Assembly: GCA_039795165.1 (NCBI GenBank)
Contig: JBDKER010000014.1
Location: forward strand, 1 to 64,000
DNA from: V1-33 sp039795165
GTDB lineage: Bacteria; Verrucomicrobiota; Verrucomicrobiia; Verrucomicrobiales; V1-33
Direction: 5' to 3'
Length of the DNA: 64,000 nucleotides
The position numbers and the translations under genes are program-made. This document shows, piece by piece, positions 51,798-60,812 of this stretch. Position 1 is the first letter of the stretch. Every line of letters starts with the position of its first letter. Below the pieces are notes generated by a model. That model was not told where the DNA came from. It worked only from the letters and a program-made list of their open reading frames with translations, and did not search any database.

Positions 51798-52651
51798 GCG
51801 GCCTCCCTCACCAGCTCCTCAAGCAGACCCACTGCCTTCCGCGGATCACGGTAGCTCAACCGGTACGACGGGATCCTGCCAATTCCGGAAACCAGCATGG
51901 CCACGGCGGGCGCACCACCCGACGACACAATCTCCGGTCCCAGCCTGCCCAGCGCTTCCCGGCTTCCCATGCGTTCCACGACCGGTTCGTCCGCCTCGGC
52001 TGCATACTCCGGAAACACAAGGCATCCCACCGAAGCTGATTCACACCATGGACCACCGCCCAGCTGATCGGGATCAAAGAACCGGATCCTTCCCCGGCGA
52101 TCCCCGGTGGCCGTCTCCCAGACGCCGGGAGCGGTTTCCGGAAAATTCCCGAACGAGCGTTCCTTCAGATTGAAATTCCGCCGCGATCCCCGGATGCGCC
52201 AGGCATCGCCTGGATCAATCAGCAACAGTTCATCCGTCAGCCACGACCAACCGGAAAGGATGCACGACGTCACAAGGGAGGTCTTGCCCGCCCCGGACGA
52301 CCCGCAGAACAGCACCGCCTTTCCTCCCCCCGGGACCGCTGCGCCAGCATGCAGAAACAAACCGTCCGGCCACCTCCGGCGGGCCAGTCCATCAAGGAGA
52401 TGATCGGTCTGAAAATACAGATTCGCTTCCCCATGGAAGACGCCCTCCCATGGTTCCCCATGGAGGAAAATCCGCCACTGCCCGGCTCCCGCAGGCACCC
52501 ACACCAAATCGGCCGTCTCCTCCGGGCTGCATGCCCGCACCTCCGTGCGCGCCGCTGTCTGCACCCGCAGCGCCAGCGGCTCCATCTCCGGATCATCCAC
52601 CCGCAGACGGCAATCCATCCCCAGCTTCCGGAACGTCAGGAGCACACTCAT
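51794..52651 (-). CDS. HPr-kinase-like P-loop protein (HprK-related)
   Basis: 285 residues. FLHAGAAV, then the Walker A GSSGAGKTS (117-125), then LSGWSWLTDELLLID, follow the order of HPr kinase/phosphorylase (LHA, GxSGxGKS, GxxLVxDD). The second Asp of the DD pair is Glu here. No HPr partner is nearby; related kinases (ThcoK/PadeK type) in RiPP clusters phosphorylate a serine of a precursor peptide. Start MSVLLTF overlaps the PqqD stop by 4 bp. The longer frame to 52711 is antisense-like noise. Confidence 0.85.
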   Translation of the reverse strand: MSVLLTFRKLGMDCRLRVDDPEMEPLALRVQTAARTEVRACSPEETADLVWVPAGAGQWRIFLHGEPWEGVFHGEANLYFQTDHLLDGLARRRWPDGLFLHAGAAVPGGGKAVLFCGSSGAGKTSLVTSCILSGWSWLTDELLLIDPGDAWRIRGSRRNFNLKERSFGNFPETAPGVWETATGDRRGRIRFFDPDQLGGGPWCESASVGCLVFPEYAAEADEPVVERMGSREALGRLGPEIVSSGGAPAVAMLVSGIGRIPSYRLSYRDPRKAVGLLEELVREAA

Positions 52652-52935
52652 GTCGCCAGCACCAGACGGATCACACCCTCCTTCACCAGCAGACGCAATC
52701 CCGCCATGCAATCGTCCCCGCCAAGTCCAAATTCCCCTTCCGCCTGCCGCAGCACGTCTTCAGCCGTCACGCCTCCGCCACAGCAGCTCAGCACAGCCTC
52801 CGCCGATCCATTGAGCGTCACCATCCGGCCGGTCGCTTCATGATAAAGCACACAGCCGTCGTCGAGTTCCTCCCAGAGAAACCCATCCACCAGCTCAGGA
52901 ACCGCCAAAAGGTCAATTGATTCAGATTCAGGCAT
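52648..52935 (-). CDS. PqqD-like RiPP recognition element protein
   Basis: 95 residues. Winged-helix PqqD fold: GFLWEELDDGCVLYHEATGR, MVTLNGSAEAVLSCCGGGVT, AEDVLRQAEGEFGL, LRLLVKEGVIRL. PqqD proteins bind leader peptides and hand them to tailoring enzymes. It overlaps the glycosyltransferase by 8 bp and the kinase by 4 bp. Stand-alone PqqD proteins with an HPr-kinase-like enzyme and a nucleotidyltransferase form a recurring gene set. Confidence 0.88.
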   Translation of the reverse strand: MPESESIDLLAVPELVDGFLWEELDDGCVLYHEATGRMVTLNGSAEAVLSCCGGGVTAEDVLRQAEGEFGLGGDDCMAGLRLLVKEGVIRLVLAT

Positions 52936-54088
52936 AAATGGTTGTTCCCCCTGTCAGCAGACGGGCCCTCAGACGGGTTTCAAAATCATCCGGAGCGGCC
53001 TCCATGGCTTTTCCGCAGTGATGCGCCACACGATCCCGGTGGCCCGCCGCCGCATGACAACTAGCCAGCATAAGTTCAAGACGCGGACCAAGGCAGTTCA
53101 GCGGCACCGGAATCTCCGCACGTCCCAGCCGCTGCGCAAAACTCTCCAGCCACGGCAGCGCTTCGGGCATCCGTCCCGCCGCAATCTCGGCCAGTCCCCG
53201 GTGCAGAGCGTAGACCACCGTACCCCCAAGGGCGGCCTCCGCATCGCGCGCCGCACTCAGGACGGCACCCGCTCCATCCTTCATCCCAAGCACGTGCAGG
53301 CGCCGCACCCACGCCCTCAGCATCGTTGCGACCGGAATCCCGTGACCGGTTCCACCCACAAACGGCCGCAGTAGTTCCCCCAAAAGAGCATCGGCCGCAT
53401 CCATCTCGCCCAGCGACATCTGGGTCTGCGCAAGACAGGAACCAATCTCCATGCGCCGCCCGCCATCGCCCGATTCCTGCACGTCCTCCCATTCCGCCAG
53501 CAGTAACGGTAGATTCCGCCGGTCTTTGTTGCCAGCCGCATCCCCAGGCATCTCCCCCCAATGCACCAGCCGCACCGGAAAATGCCGCACCTGAGACGCC
53601 CGCAACGGCTCCCCGAAATCCGGATATTCATGGATCCGGCCGCGATAGCGCAGACCCGGAACATTCCGCAGCAGACGCATCGCTCTCATTGCCGTATGAT
53701 CCCGATGGCATTCGTACGATATCGTTCCAGCCAGCACCCCGGGATCAATGCCGCGCAGCATCGCCCGCAGCCGATGAGCCTCCCCCTCCGGAAACTCGTC
53801 GTCCGCATCAAGGATCAGAATCCAGTCCCCGCAGACCCCCGCGATACTCGCATTCCTCGCCTCGCCAAAATGCCCAACCCACGGAAAACGCCTCACGACC
53901 GCACCAACCGCTTCCGCCACGGACACCGAATCGTCTTCCGACCCAGTGTCCGTGACGTACAGCGCATCGTACTCGCTAGCTAAACTGCCAATCGCCCTCC
54001 GCAGAAGATCTGCCTCGTTCCGGACCATCAGACAGACCGCCAGACGAGGCCAACCCTGCCGGGAAAAGTCGTCGGCAGGACCAATCAC
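52928..54088 (-). CDS. SunS-like family 2 glycosyltransferase with helical repeats
   Basis: 386 residues. GT-A domain at 14-230: LAVCLMVRNEADLLRRAIGS, VTDTGSEDDSV, FGEARNASIAGVCGDWILIL and DADDE (DxD metal site). LRYRGRIHEYPD is the typical acceptor-region sequence of the SunS-type group. The C-terminal part (230-386) is helical, TPR-like (EIGSCLAQTQMSLGEMDAAD). SunS itself S-glycosylates the peptide sublancin. GTG start at 54088, overlapping the stop of the upstream 57-codon gene (GTGA), so the two are translationally coupled. Confidence 0.86.
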   Translation of the reverse strand: MIGPADDFSRQGWPRLAVCLMVRNEADLLRRAIGSLASEYDALYVTDTGSEDDSVSVAEAVGAVVRRFPWVGHFGEARNASIAGVCGDWILILDADDEFPEGEAHRLRAMLRGIDPGVLAGTISYECHRDHTAMRAMRLLRNVPGLRYRGRIHEYPDFGEPLRASQVRHFPVRLVHWGEMPGDAAGNKDRRNLPLLLAEWEDVQESGDGGRRMEIGSCLAQTQMSLGEMDAADALLGELLRPFVGGTGHGIPVATMLRAWVRRLHVLGMKDGAGAVLSAARDAEAALGGTVVYALHRGLAEIAAGRMPEALPWLESFAQRLGRAEIPVPLNCLGPRLELMLASCHAAAGHRDRVAHHCGKAMEAAPDDFETRLRARLLTGGTTIYA

Positions 54089-54258
54089 ACCGGATCAATG
54101 CTTTCAGACTCCGCACCCGGAATCTCTTCAGTCGCGTGAACCGGAGTCGCCCCTGCCGCCAGCAGGAAGGCCACCACCACAGGGGCGTTCTGAATGAACT
54201 TCCGGCGCTTCAGATCGTCCCGCCGAGATTCCAATAATGACTTTGTGAGTTTCTTCAT
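54085..54258 (-). CDS. 57-residue Tat-type small exported peptide, candidate precursor
   Basis: A short gene. N-terminal part MKKLTKSLLESRRDD, then KRRKFIQNA, a twin-arginine-like motif (RRxF), a hydrophobic core VVVAFLLAAGA, a VHA cleavage-like site and an acidic tail TEEIPGAESESIDPV (15 residues with two Ser). It starts 68 bp after the giant protein's stop and overlaps the glycosyltransferase start by 4 bp (GTGA). Position, size and coupling to glycosyltransferase, PqqD-like and kinase genes make it a candidate substrate of the tailoring enzymes. The peptide role is inference; an unrelated exported protein is possible. No strong Shine-Dalgarno (agcaaaagcagttc). Confidence 0.55.
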   Translation of the reverse strand: MKKLTKSLLESRRDDLKRRKFIQNAPVVVAFLLAAGATPVHATEEIPGAESESIDPV

Positions 54259-54325
54259 GAACTGCTTTTGCTGAATGTTTGTTCGCTGCCTATAATTTAA
54301 CCGGATGGGCCTCGGAACCAGATCG

Positions 54326-57300
54326 TTACCGCGTCACCCGCACGCCGCGCGGCTGGTCGAACGTGGTGACTCCAGTGTCGAGGACAATGGCCTGCGCGAC
54401 TCCCGTCCCCTTGTCGATACGGAGGAGACGGCGCGCCCGCCCGGTATTGCGGCCATCCGTGACAATGTAATTGCCATCAGCCTCGATGGCCACATGCGTC
54501 GGGAAGTCCAGTTTAGGCTCCCCGCTGGCGTCGCTGATCGTCGCGGGATCAGCGGAAAGATACCGCTGGTTTCCGCTCGTCAGATCAATCGAAATGAGGC
54601 GCTGTGCAAAGGCATCAGCCACCACCAGAGACTTTCCGTCGGCTTCGCATGCGAGCCCCACCGGGAACCGCAGCAGATTGACCCCATTAGCCGGAGACAA
54701 AATTGTCTGAGCTCCAGTCGTCTTATTCACGCGGATGATCTGCCCCCCACGGGTCAGCGGGAACCGGATGTTTGAGATGTAGATCTCTCCGCTGTCAGGA
54801 TTCAAAGCGATGCCCTGCACGTACTCAAGGTTTTCACCTGCCGTAATCAGCGACTTGGCCCCATTCGACGGGTTCACCCGGATCACACCGCCCGTATAGG
54901 AACCCTCAGCTGGGCTGTAGTCGGCGTCAGCCACCAGCAGATTGCCGTCGCTCTCCACCTCCACACCCAGCGGCGTGCGCAACTGCACCGTATCCGTCTC
55001 CACCGGGCCATTGCCGGTGACCTTGCTGCGTACCGCAGAGAGTCGGTTAATCTTGTAGATGCCGCCGTCCGGCTTCAGCTCCAGCGTATTGAGCAAGTGT
55101 TCGTAGTTGGCGATGAGGAAGTCCCCATTGCCATCGATAGCAATCTCATACGGATCCCGGATGAAGGAATCGTATGTCTGCTTCACCTGCCCATCCCGCG
55201 ACACCAGCAGGATCTGTCCGGTTCCTGTCGTGCCCTCTCCCGAGTCGCTCGGCCCACGGTCATTGATGACGAAGTCTCCATCCTTGGACAGGATGGTCAT
55301 CACCAGCACTTCGAAGTCTCCCGAGAACTCGCCGAAAGCATTGCTTACCTTGAGATAGAGCGAGTACCTTGGTTTGTTGATAACGTCAGGAATCTGGCCT
55401 TCATTGAGGCGGAGCTGATTCGTGCCCACGGGAATCGTAAAGAGAGCATTGTCCAACCCCTTCCCTTCCGGCGGCGAAGCCACGACCTCGTAAGTGTAGC
55501 TGATCCCGAAGTCCGGAACTGGCGAGAGCAGGCCCGCAAGGGTACCCCCGACGGGAGCCGGAATGTTGTGGATAACCCGATTGTTGATGAGCGTCAGTCC
55601 CGTGGGTGCCTTGCTGGAAACCCCTTCACCCCGGATCCGGAATGTGTAAGGATTGCGGTCCACATCGCTGTTCTGGATGGACACCTCGGCGATGGACACG
55701 CCCACCCCGGTGGGCTCAAACACGATGCTGAAGGTCTGGGTCGCCGCATTCTGACGGCTGCCACCCAGCACTGATGTGAAGTTCGGCTGCACAACCCGGA
55801 AAGCTGCCGGACCACTGATCGCCGTAAGGCGCACCGGCTGCTCCACATCATTCAGGACCAATGTTTTATCCCCAAGATTCTCGATGGTGTAAACGTTGGT
55901 CACCGGAACATCCTCGCCAAATGTATACTGCTCGAAGTCTGTGTTGTCCTTCGTCTGGAACCGTGTCTCCCCGGCACGGATCGACACCCCGCCACTCCGC
56001 ACGTTCATGCGGGGCGCGGTACCCTGACCAAGGATGAGGATATTGAAGACCCTAGTGACCGGAGCCGCAGTCGTGAAGTCCTCGTTGCCAGCCTGCGTGG
56101 CAGTAATGCTCACCTCGCCAACCCCGGTCGGCGTCACAAAACCGTCCGTGAGCGTCACCGGTCCATAGTTCAGCGTGTAGCTGACAGGAAGGCCGGATGA
56201 GGCCGTCGCCCCGAGGGCAATGCCAGGACTGATCCCAAAAACAATCGAAATCGGCTGAGCAAACGTGATCGTCTGGCTACGGTTGAGGATCTCAATGGCC
56301 GGGTTGGTCCCGAAGGCTCCGAGGTTTCCGCCAGAGGTCACCAGCGCCAGTCCAGAATGGTCACGGATGTCAGAACCCTGCGCGATCCGGAAATCAATGA
56401 ATCCCGTACTGGTCGGAATCACGGTGACGCGATACGTTCCCGTAAGCCCTAGTTCCACAATGGATTCAATCGTAAAGCCCGCAGGATTGATTCCCGTTTC
56501 ATTGAGGAAATCAAACGGCGCGATGGTCGACAAATCGATATCCTTGCTGAAAGTGAAGGTGTACTCAATGGGATCGCCCGTGAAAATGGCACCCTGGCCC
56601 TGACGGTTGTGTGACACGGATGTCAGCAAAGGAGGCGTGCTGTTGTCGATCAGATTGGTGACGTCCGCGTTCACCAGAGGCAGCGCGTCATTGCCGGCAA
56701 GGTCCTGAATCGCGTTTTCGTCATTGGCCGTTTCAGGGGTATAGGAAACTCTAACGTTGGTTGTGGATGCTGTCAGGTCTTCACTGATGTTAATCAGCAC
56801 CTGACGGGCAGCCGCGCTCACGGAAACTCCGGTGATGGTAGCCACGGTATTCGCTTCTCCGTAGGTGACGACGAAGCGGGCCGTTGCAGGCGGATTGGCC
56901 GCGTCCAGCAGATTGGTATCGGAAAACGTCATGGTGATCCGCGAGCCCACGGCTTCGTCGGTCAGGAACTCGTTAACGTAGACCGGTTTGATGGTGTCGA
57001 TGGTGATCTCGTTGTTCGCTGCCAGCGAGCCGGGCGCACCCGGAACCGCAATGTCGACACCCGTACCGCCACCACTGCCCACGAGGTCGGGTTGGTTACC
57101 GGCGAGGTCGGTAACCGTGTCGGAGTGAATCATCAGCGAATTGATCGCCTCATAATCAAGCAGCGCCCGCTCGTAGTTAGGATTGTAACTGCCTCCCGAA
57201 GGAACAGACTCCCTGACAATGTACTCAAATGTCCACACGGCCGTGCCTGATCCGGCGTGGTAGTGCCCGAAATCCCCGTTGTTCAGGTGAATGTGAATCG

Positions 57301-59554
57301 GAATCCGGTCACCAGGAATCACGCCTTGGTTCAGCTGTACCGGCTCGCTCCACTCCACTTTGATTGGAATTACGGTGCCAGCGGCGAAGTGGCCATTCTG
57401 GTAGACGGGCACACCGTTTTCGTCAGGCGAGTACGCCGTGATGTTGAGGACCCGTGGTTTGGTCGTGTCGAGGCTGGCATTGATAACTGCGGGGCCGAAG
57501 TCAGCCACATCATTGCCAGCTCGGTCCTGCAGGGTAATCCCATCGTCCACCCCGTCAGTGGGATCGTTGAATGTCACCCTCACCCGGCCGGCCGCAGGAA
57601 CTCCCGCCGCCAACGCCAGCGTCACGGTTTTGGCCGCCGACTGAACGGTGCACCCAACCGGTGTGGCAGCGGTGAATGGAGAACCGCCCTCGCCGTCAGG
57701 ATCAACCTCCACAGTGAACTGGGAAAGCAGGGGGAGGTTGGCATCATCGAGTCCGTTCACATCGGTGAAGGCAAGGGTTACAGACGCCCCTTGCGCAGAA
57801 CTCCCACCGAGATTGAACACCGGAGCGAGAGTATCAATGACCAGAGATTTACTGGCTCCCAGTGATCCGGCGGCACCCGGCACAGGCAGGATCAGCACAG
57901 CACCATTTCCTTTGGCATCACGAATGGTGCCGCCATTCAGTGCAAGCGCATTGATGGAGAGATAGTCGAGATCCGGAGAAACGTCGCCCGACTGCACCGT
58001 GTAATTGAAGACCAGTACCGGCGATCCGGAACCGGATGTATAGTTGACCTGCTGGTTGGCGACACCTGCAGTGGCCAACGTGAGCCGCGGAGTGCCGCTC
58101 ACCTGAACAGCCTCACTGAACGTGACCGAGACGGGCACAACCTCGCCGGCCTTGTACTGCCCATTCGGCTTGGCCGATGTCACCGAAAGCACCGTCGGAC
58201 TCACATTGTCCAGAGGATTGGCAATCGTAATGAACAACTGCTGTTCATCGTAGCTGCCACGGCGGGTTCCATTGGAGGAGTCAAGGTCATAAGCACGCAC
58301 TCTGACCTCGTAGGATCCGGCTGTGCTGAAGCCCCCATCGCTGAAAGAAAGGACGCCCGTGGCCGGATCGATGCTGAAGAGGCCCGCGTTACCACCACCG
58401 CTGATCTCGTAAACCAGCGCATCGTTGTCCGCATCGGTGGCTGTCACCGTGGTCACCGGATTGGAACCATCGTAGATCACGCCACCCACATCGCCACCTC
58501 CGTCGCTGGTGATGATCGGCAGGGCATTCGGGAAAGTCCGGGTCGGCACAAAGGCACCCTGATCCTTGAAGCTGATGGCGGACTTGGTACCACCCTGGTA
58601 TCCATTGATGTCGCTGTTCATCGAGTTCGACTGAGTCGAAGTCGCCAGCAGAATGTTGAGAGGAGTGTCCTTGTTGACGTTGTAGCCCTTGGCAGCCGCT
58701 GCTTCCTTGTAGCTGTCGATGGCCGGTGTCGTGTTCGAGAACGGAATCGCAATGCTCAGGAAGTGATCCTGCTGCACAAGCGTCAGCCCGGAAAGTTCCG
58801 CAGCCGGCGTGTTCAGGTTGAGGTCGCTCACCGTCGGATCAAGCACCGAGGTCACCGGCACAAAACTGAAGCGCGATAGCCCGGGCTCGGTCAGCAGACC
58901 ATAGAGCGGAATCTCTCCAGTGATCGTAGTGGTGCTGGGTGAATTGTTCAGTCCCGATCCAGTGCTCCAGATCGAAACGCGGCTTTCCTTGGTTGTCCGC
59001 TTGGTAACGCTAATGAAAAAATCGATCGCACCGTCAAGGTTCACGTCGCAGCCAAGGAAAAGGTAACCCGATGAGAACGCCGAGGATCCCGTCGACTTGG
59101 AGCCACTCAGGCGAACCCGGAAGTAAACGGTATCGTCGGATTCGTTGGCTGTCCCCGGAGTTCCACCGTCGTCGCATTGACTGTACAGCACCGGATGATT
59201 CTGGTCACCCACCAATTCAAGGTCTGTGGCGGTGGCCTGCTGGTCATTGATGAAGTCAAAGGCCGGTCCACGCAGAAGGGTTTTCCATTGATTCGTCGGG
59301 GACGACAGCGAGAAGGCATCAATGGAATACTGTGTGGAGGTGACGGTCGCGAGACCAGCGGAGGACGCCGTCAGGGTTTTACCCGGGCCCGATGTCCCGC
59401 TCACAGTAAGGGAACTAAAGGTGGCCTCCCCATTCACCGCAGCCACGTTCTGGAACGTACCGTTGAGACTGACACCCTGACCCGCCGTGGGAGCCAGCGA
59501 GATCAATCCCGATGACCCGGTGGCCACATTGCCAGAACTGTCGAGGAAAGCCAC
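54326..59554 (-). CDS. Giant secreted repeat protein, 3' part after an in-frame TAG
   Basis: 1742 residues from a GTG, but this is the continuation of the reading frame that starts at 60748; a single TAG (59585-59587) separates them. Architecture: last copy of an Ig-like repeat (1-80), a module with GCDVNLDGAIDFFISV (85-330), cadherin-like segment (345-460), Ig-like repeats of SwmB type (460-1020; VPVSVTFSEAVQVSGTPRLT), MBG-like domain (about 1150-1230), choice-of-anchor-D-like domain (VPVTNVYTIENLGDKTLVLN), and a C-terminal beta-propeller of NHL/SMP-30 type (1450-1742; GDFLIANYEHLLNTLELKPD). No sortase or PEP-CTERM tail is seen. Predicted to be on the cell surface or secreted. The GTG start is not supported by a signal peptide. 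Confidence 0.75.
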   Translation of the reverse strand: MAFLDSSGNVATGSSGLISLAPTAGQGVSLNGTFQNVAAVNGEATFSSLTVSGTSGPGKTLTASSAGLATVTSTQYSIDAFSLSSPTNQWKTLLRGPAFDFINDQQATATDLELVGDQNHPVLYSQCDDGGTPGTANESDDTVYFRVRLSGSKSTGSSAFSSGYLFLGCDVNLDGAIDFFISVTKRTTKESRVSIWSTGSGLNNSPSTTTITGEIPLYGLLTEPGLSRFSFVPVTSVLDPTVSDLNLNTPAAELSGLTLVQQDHFLSIAIPFSNTTPAIDSYKEAAAAKGYNVNKDTPLNILLATSTQSNSMNSDINGYQGGTKSAISFKDQGAFVPTRTFPNALPIITSDGGGDVGGVIYDGSNPVTTVTATDADNDALVYEISGGGNAGLFSIDPATGVLSFSDGGFSTAGSYEVRVRAYDLDSSNGTRRGSYDEQQLFITIANPLDNVSPTVLSVTSAKPNGQYKAGEVVPVSVTFSEAVQVSGTPRLTLATAGVANQQVNYTSGSGSPVLVFNYTVQSGDVSPDLDYLSINALALNGGTIRDAKGNGAVLILPVPGAAGSLGASKSLVIDTLAPVFNLGGSSAQGASVTLAFTDVNGLDDANLPLLSQFTVEVDPDGEGGSPFTAATPVGCTVQSAAKTVTLALAAGVPAAGRVRVTFNDPTDGVDDGITLQDRAGNDVADFGPAVINASLDTTKPRVLNITAYSPDENGVPVYQNGHFAAGTVIPIKVEWSEPVQLNQGVIPGDRIPIHIHLNNGDFGHYHAGSGTAVWTFEYIVRESVPSGGSYNPNYERALLDYEAINSLMIHSDTVTDLAGNQPDLVGSGGGTGVDIAVPGAPGSLAANNEITIDTIKPVYVNEFLTDEAVGSRITMTFSDTNLLDAANPPATARFVVTYGEANTVATITGVSVSAAARQVLINISEDLTASTTNVRVSYTPETANDENAIQDLAGNDALPLVNADVTNLIDNSTPPLLTSVSHNRQGQGAIFTGDPIEYTFTFSKDIDLSTIAPFDFLNETGINPAGFTIESIVELGLTGTYRVTVIPTSTGFIDFRIAQGSDIRDHSGLALVTSGGNLGAFGTNPAIEILNRSQTITFAQPISIVFGISPGIALGATASSGLPVSYTLNYGPVTLTDGFVTPTGVGEVSITATQAGNEDFTTAAPVTRVFNILILGQGTAPRMNVRSGGVSIRAGETRFQTKDNTDFEQYTFGEDVPVTNVYTIENLGDKTLVLNDVEQPVRLTAISGPAAFRVVQPNFTSVLGGSRQNAATQTFSIVFEPTGVGVSIAEVSIQNSDVDRNPYTFRIRGEGVSSKAPTGLTLINNRVIHNIPAPVGGTLAGLLSPVPDFGISYTYEVVASPPEGKGLDNALFTIPVGTNQLRLNEGQIPDVINKPRYSLYLKVSNAFGEFSGDFEVLVMTILSKDGDFVINDRGPSDSGEGTTGTGQILLVSRDGQVKQTYDSFIRDPYEIAIDGNGDFLIANYEHLLNTLELKPDGGIYKINRLSAVRSKVTGNGPVETDTVQLRTPLGVEVESDGNLLVADADYSPAEGSYTGGVIRVNPSNGAKSLITAGENLEYVQGIALNPDSGEIYISNIRFPLTRGGQIIRVNKTTGAQTILSPANGVNLLRFPVGLACEADGKSLVVADAFAQRLISIDLTSGNQRYLSADPATISDASGEPKLDFPTHVAIEADGNYIVTDGRNTGRARRLLRIDKGTGVAQAIVLDTGVTTFDQPRGVRVTR

Positions 59555-59584
59555 CCGGACAGGAGGATTGAAATTCAGAAACTT

Positions 59585-60748
59585 CTATACGTTGGAAGGT
59601 TGCTGGGTGAACGACAGCGTGGCCGCCGCTCCCGGACTCAGAACGAAGGCGGACGAGTCCGCCAGAGTCAGGCCAGTCGATGTTGCACGCAGCGATTTGC
59701 CAGATCCAGCCGTACCGCTCACGGTAACGCCCGCAAAGGTGGCAACTCCATTCACCGGTGTCACGGATGTGGTCCCGGCAAGGGAAACGCCGGTGCCCGC
59801 GAGCCCAATCTGATTGGTCGCCGTGGTCACCGTATTCCCACCAGCATCCTGAACAGCAACCTGAACACTTGGGGAGAAACTGCCGCCCACCGCCACCGGT
59901 CCAGGCTGCACAACGAAGCCAAGCTTGTTCGGCGTTCCCGTCGTCAGCGTGAAGGCCGAGGAATTCGCGGATGTCAGTCCCGTCGCCGTCAATGTCTTTC
60001 CAGCACCCTGCAGGCCAGTCACCGTGAGGCCCGTGAAGGTAGCCAACCCACTGGCAGTTGTCGCCGTGGCATTGCCCAGGGTCAGTCCCGTGCCCGCCAG
60101 CGAAATGGTGTAGTTCGGCAGCCCCGTGACCCGGGCGTTGCTGGAATTAATCACCTCCACCGTGACCGCAGGCGTGATCGCCACACCATTCTGAACCGTG
60201 GCCGCGACGTTCTGCACAAAACGCAGAGCTACGGCTGGCTGAGTCACCGTAAATGTGCCCGCCGCTAGGCTGGTGGGAGCGGAGATGCCACTCAGGGTCA
60301 TGCTTCCCGAGGAGCCAGCGACCGCTTTGCCTGGGATCGGGCGGATCTGAATCCCCGAAATCGTATTAGTTCCGGGAGAGTTTACGCCTGTACTGATACT
60401 CCAGCGGAGGATGGTGATGTCGCCGTCGACATTTGCCACATAGGCAGGAGCACCCGAGAGCACGGCTCCGGAGGCGGATACTCCCGAATTAAGGAATTGC
60501 CAGTTGGCAGGAGCTGCCAGTTCGTACGTACGAGGAGCGACACCGGAGGCCCAGTCGTTTTTGTTGCCCGACCCGAAGGCGACGGCACCAACCGTGGAGT
60601 AGCTGTCATCATTAGGGGTCTTGGACACGGCAGCCGGGTTCGTGGTCACGCTGACAGCGGCCTGCACCGAACCGATGCCAGTGAAGACTGCCGCCAATGC
60701 CACGGCGGCCTTGATGCTTCGGAATCGTTGGGAAAATAGACTTCTCAT
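59585..60748 (-). CDS. Giant secreted repeat protein, 5' part with signal peptide
   Basis: 387 residues. Signal peptide FRSIKAAVALAAVFTGIGSV then QAAVSV. A first module (35-150) and tandem Ig-like repeats (about 75-90 residues each: ALRFVQNVAATVQNGVAITP, SLAGTGLTLGNATATTASGL, ATFTGLTVTGLQGAGKTLTA; then KLGFVVQPGPVAVGGSFSPS, VSLAGTTSVTPVNGVATFAG). The frame ends in ATLSFTQQPSNV followed by TAG, in the middle of the next repeat. Continuing past TAG in the same frame gives FNPPVRVAFLDSSGNVAT, and alignment to the preceding repeat needs no gap. So this is one gene broken by a nonsense codon, a readthrough site or a base error. Confidence 0.75.
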   Translation of the reverse strand: MRSLFSQRFRSIKAAVALAAVFTGIGSVQAAVSVTTNPAAVSKTPNDDSYSTVGAVAFGSGNKNDWASGVAPRTYELAAPANWQFLNSGVSASGAVLSGAPAYVANVDGDITILRWSISTGVNSPGTNTISGIQIRPIPGKAVAGSSGSMTLSGISAPTSLAAGTFTVTQPAVALRFVQNVAATVQNGVAITPAVTVEVINSSNARVTGLPNYTISLAGTGLTLGNATATTASGLATFTGLTVTGLQGAGKTLTATGLTSANSSAFTLTTGTPNKLGFVVQPGPVAVGGSFSPSVQVAVQDAGGNTVTTATNQIGLAGTGVSLAGTTSVTPVNGVATFAGVTVSGTAGSGKSLRATSTGLTLADSSAFVLSPGAAATLSFTQQPSNV

Positions 60749-60812
60749 GATGTGGAAGTATGGAATTGAGCTTTGATGGATTGGGCTGGTGGATTGTCAG
60801 GATTCCGGGTGA

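Noticed and set aside
50646..54258. Calling the peptide operon a lasso peptide cluster
   Set aside because: No asparagine-synthetase-like cyclase and no B2-type leader protease are present.
54285..54300. TATAAT on the plus strand near 54290
   Set aside because: No plus-strand gene follows; chance match in an AT-rich gap.
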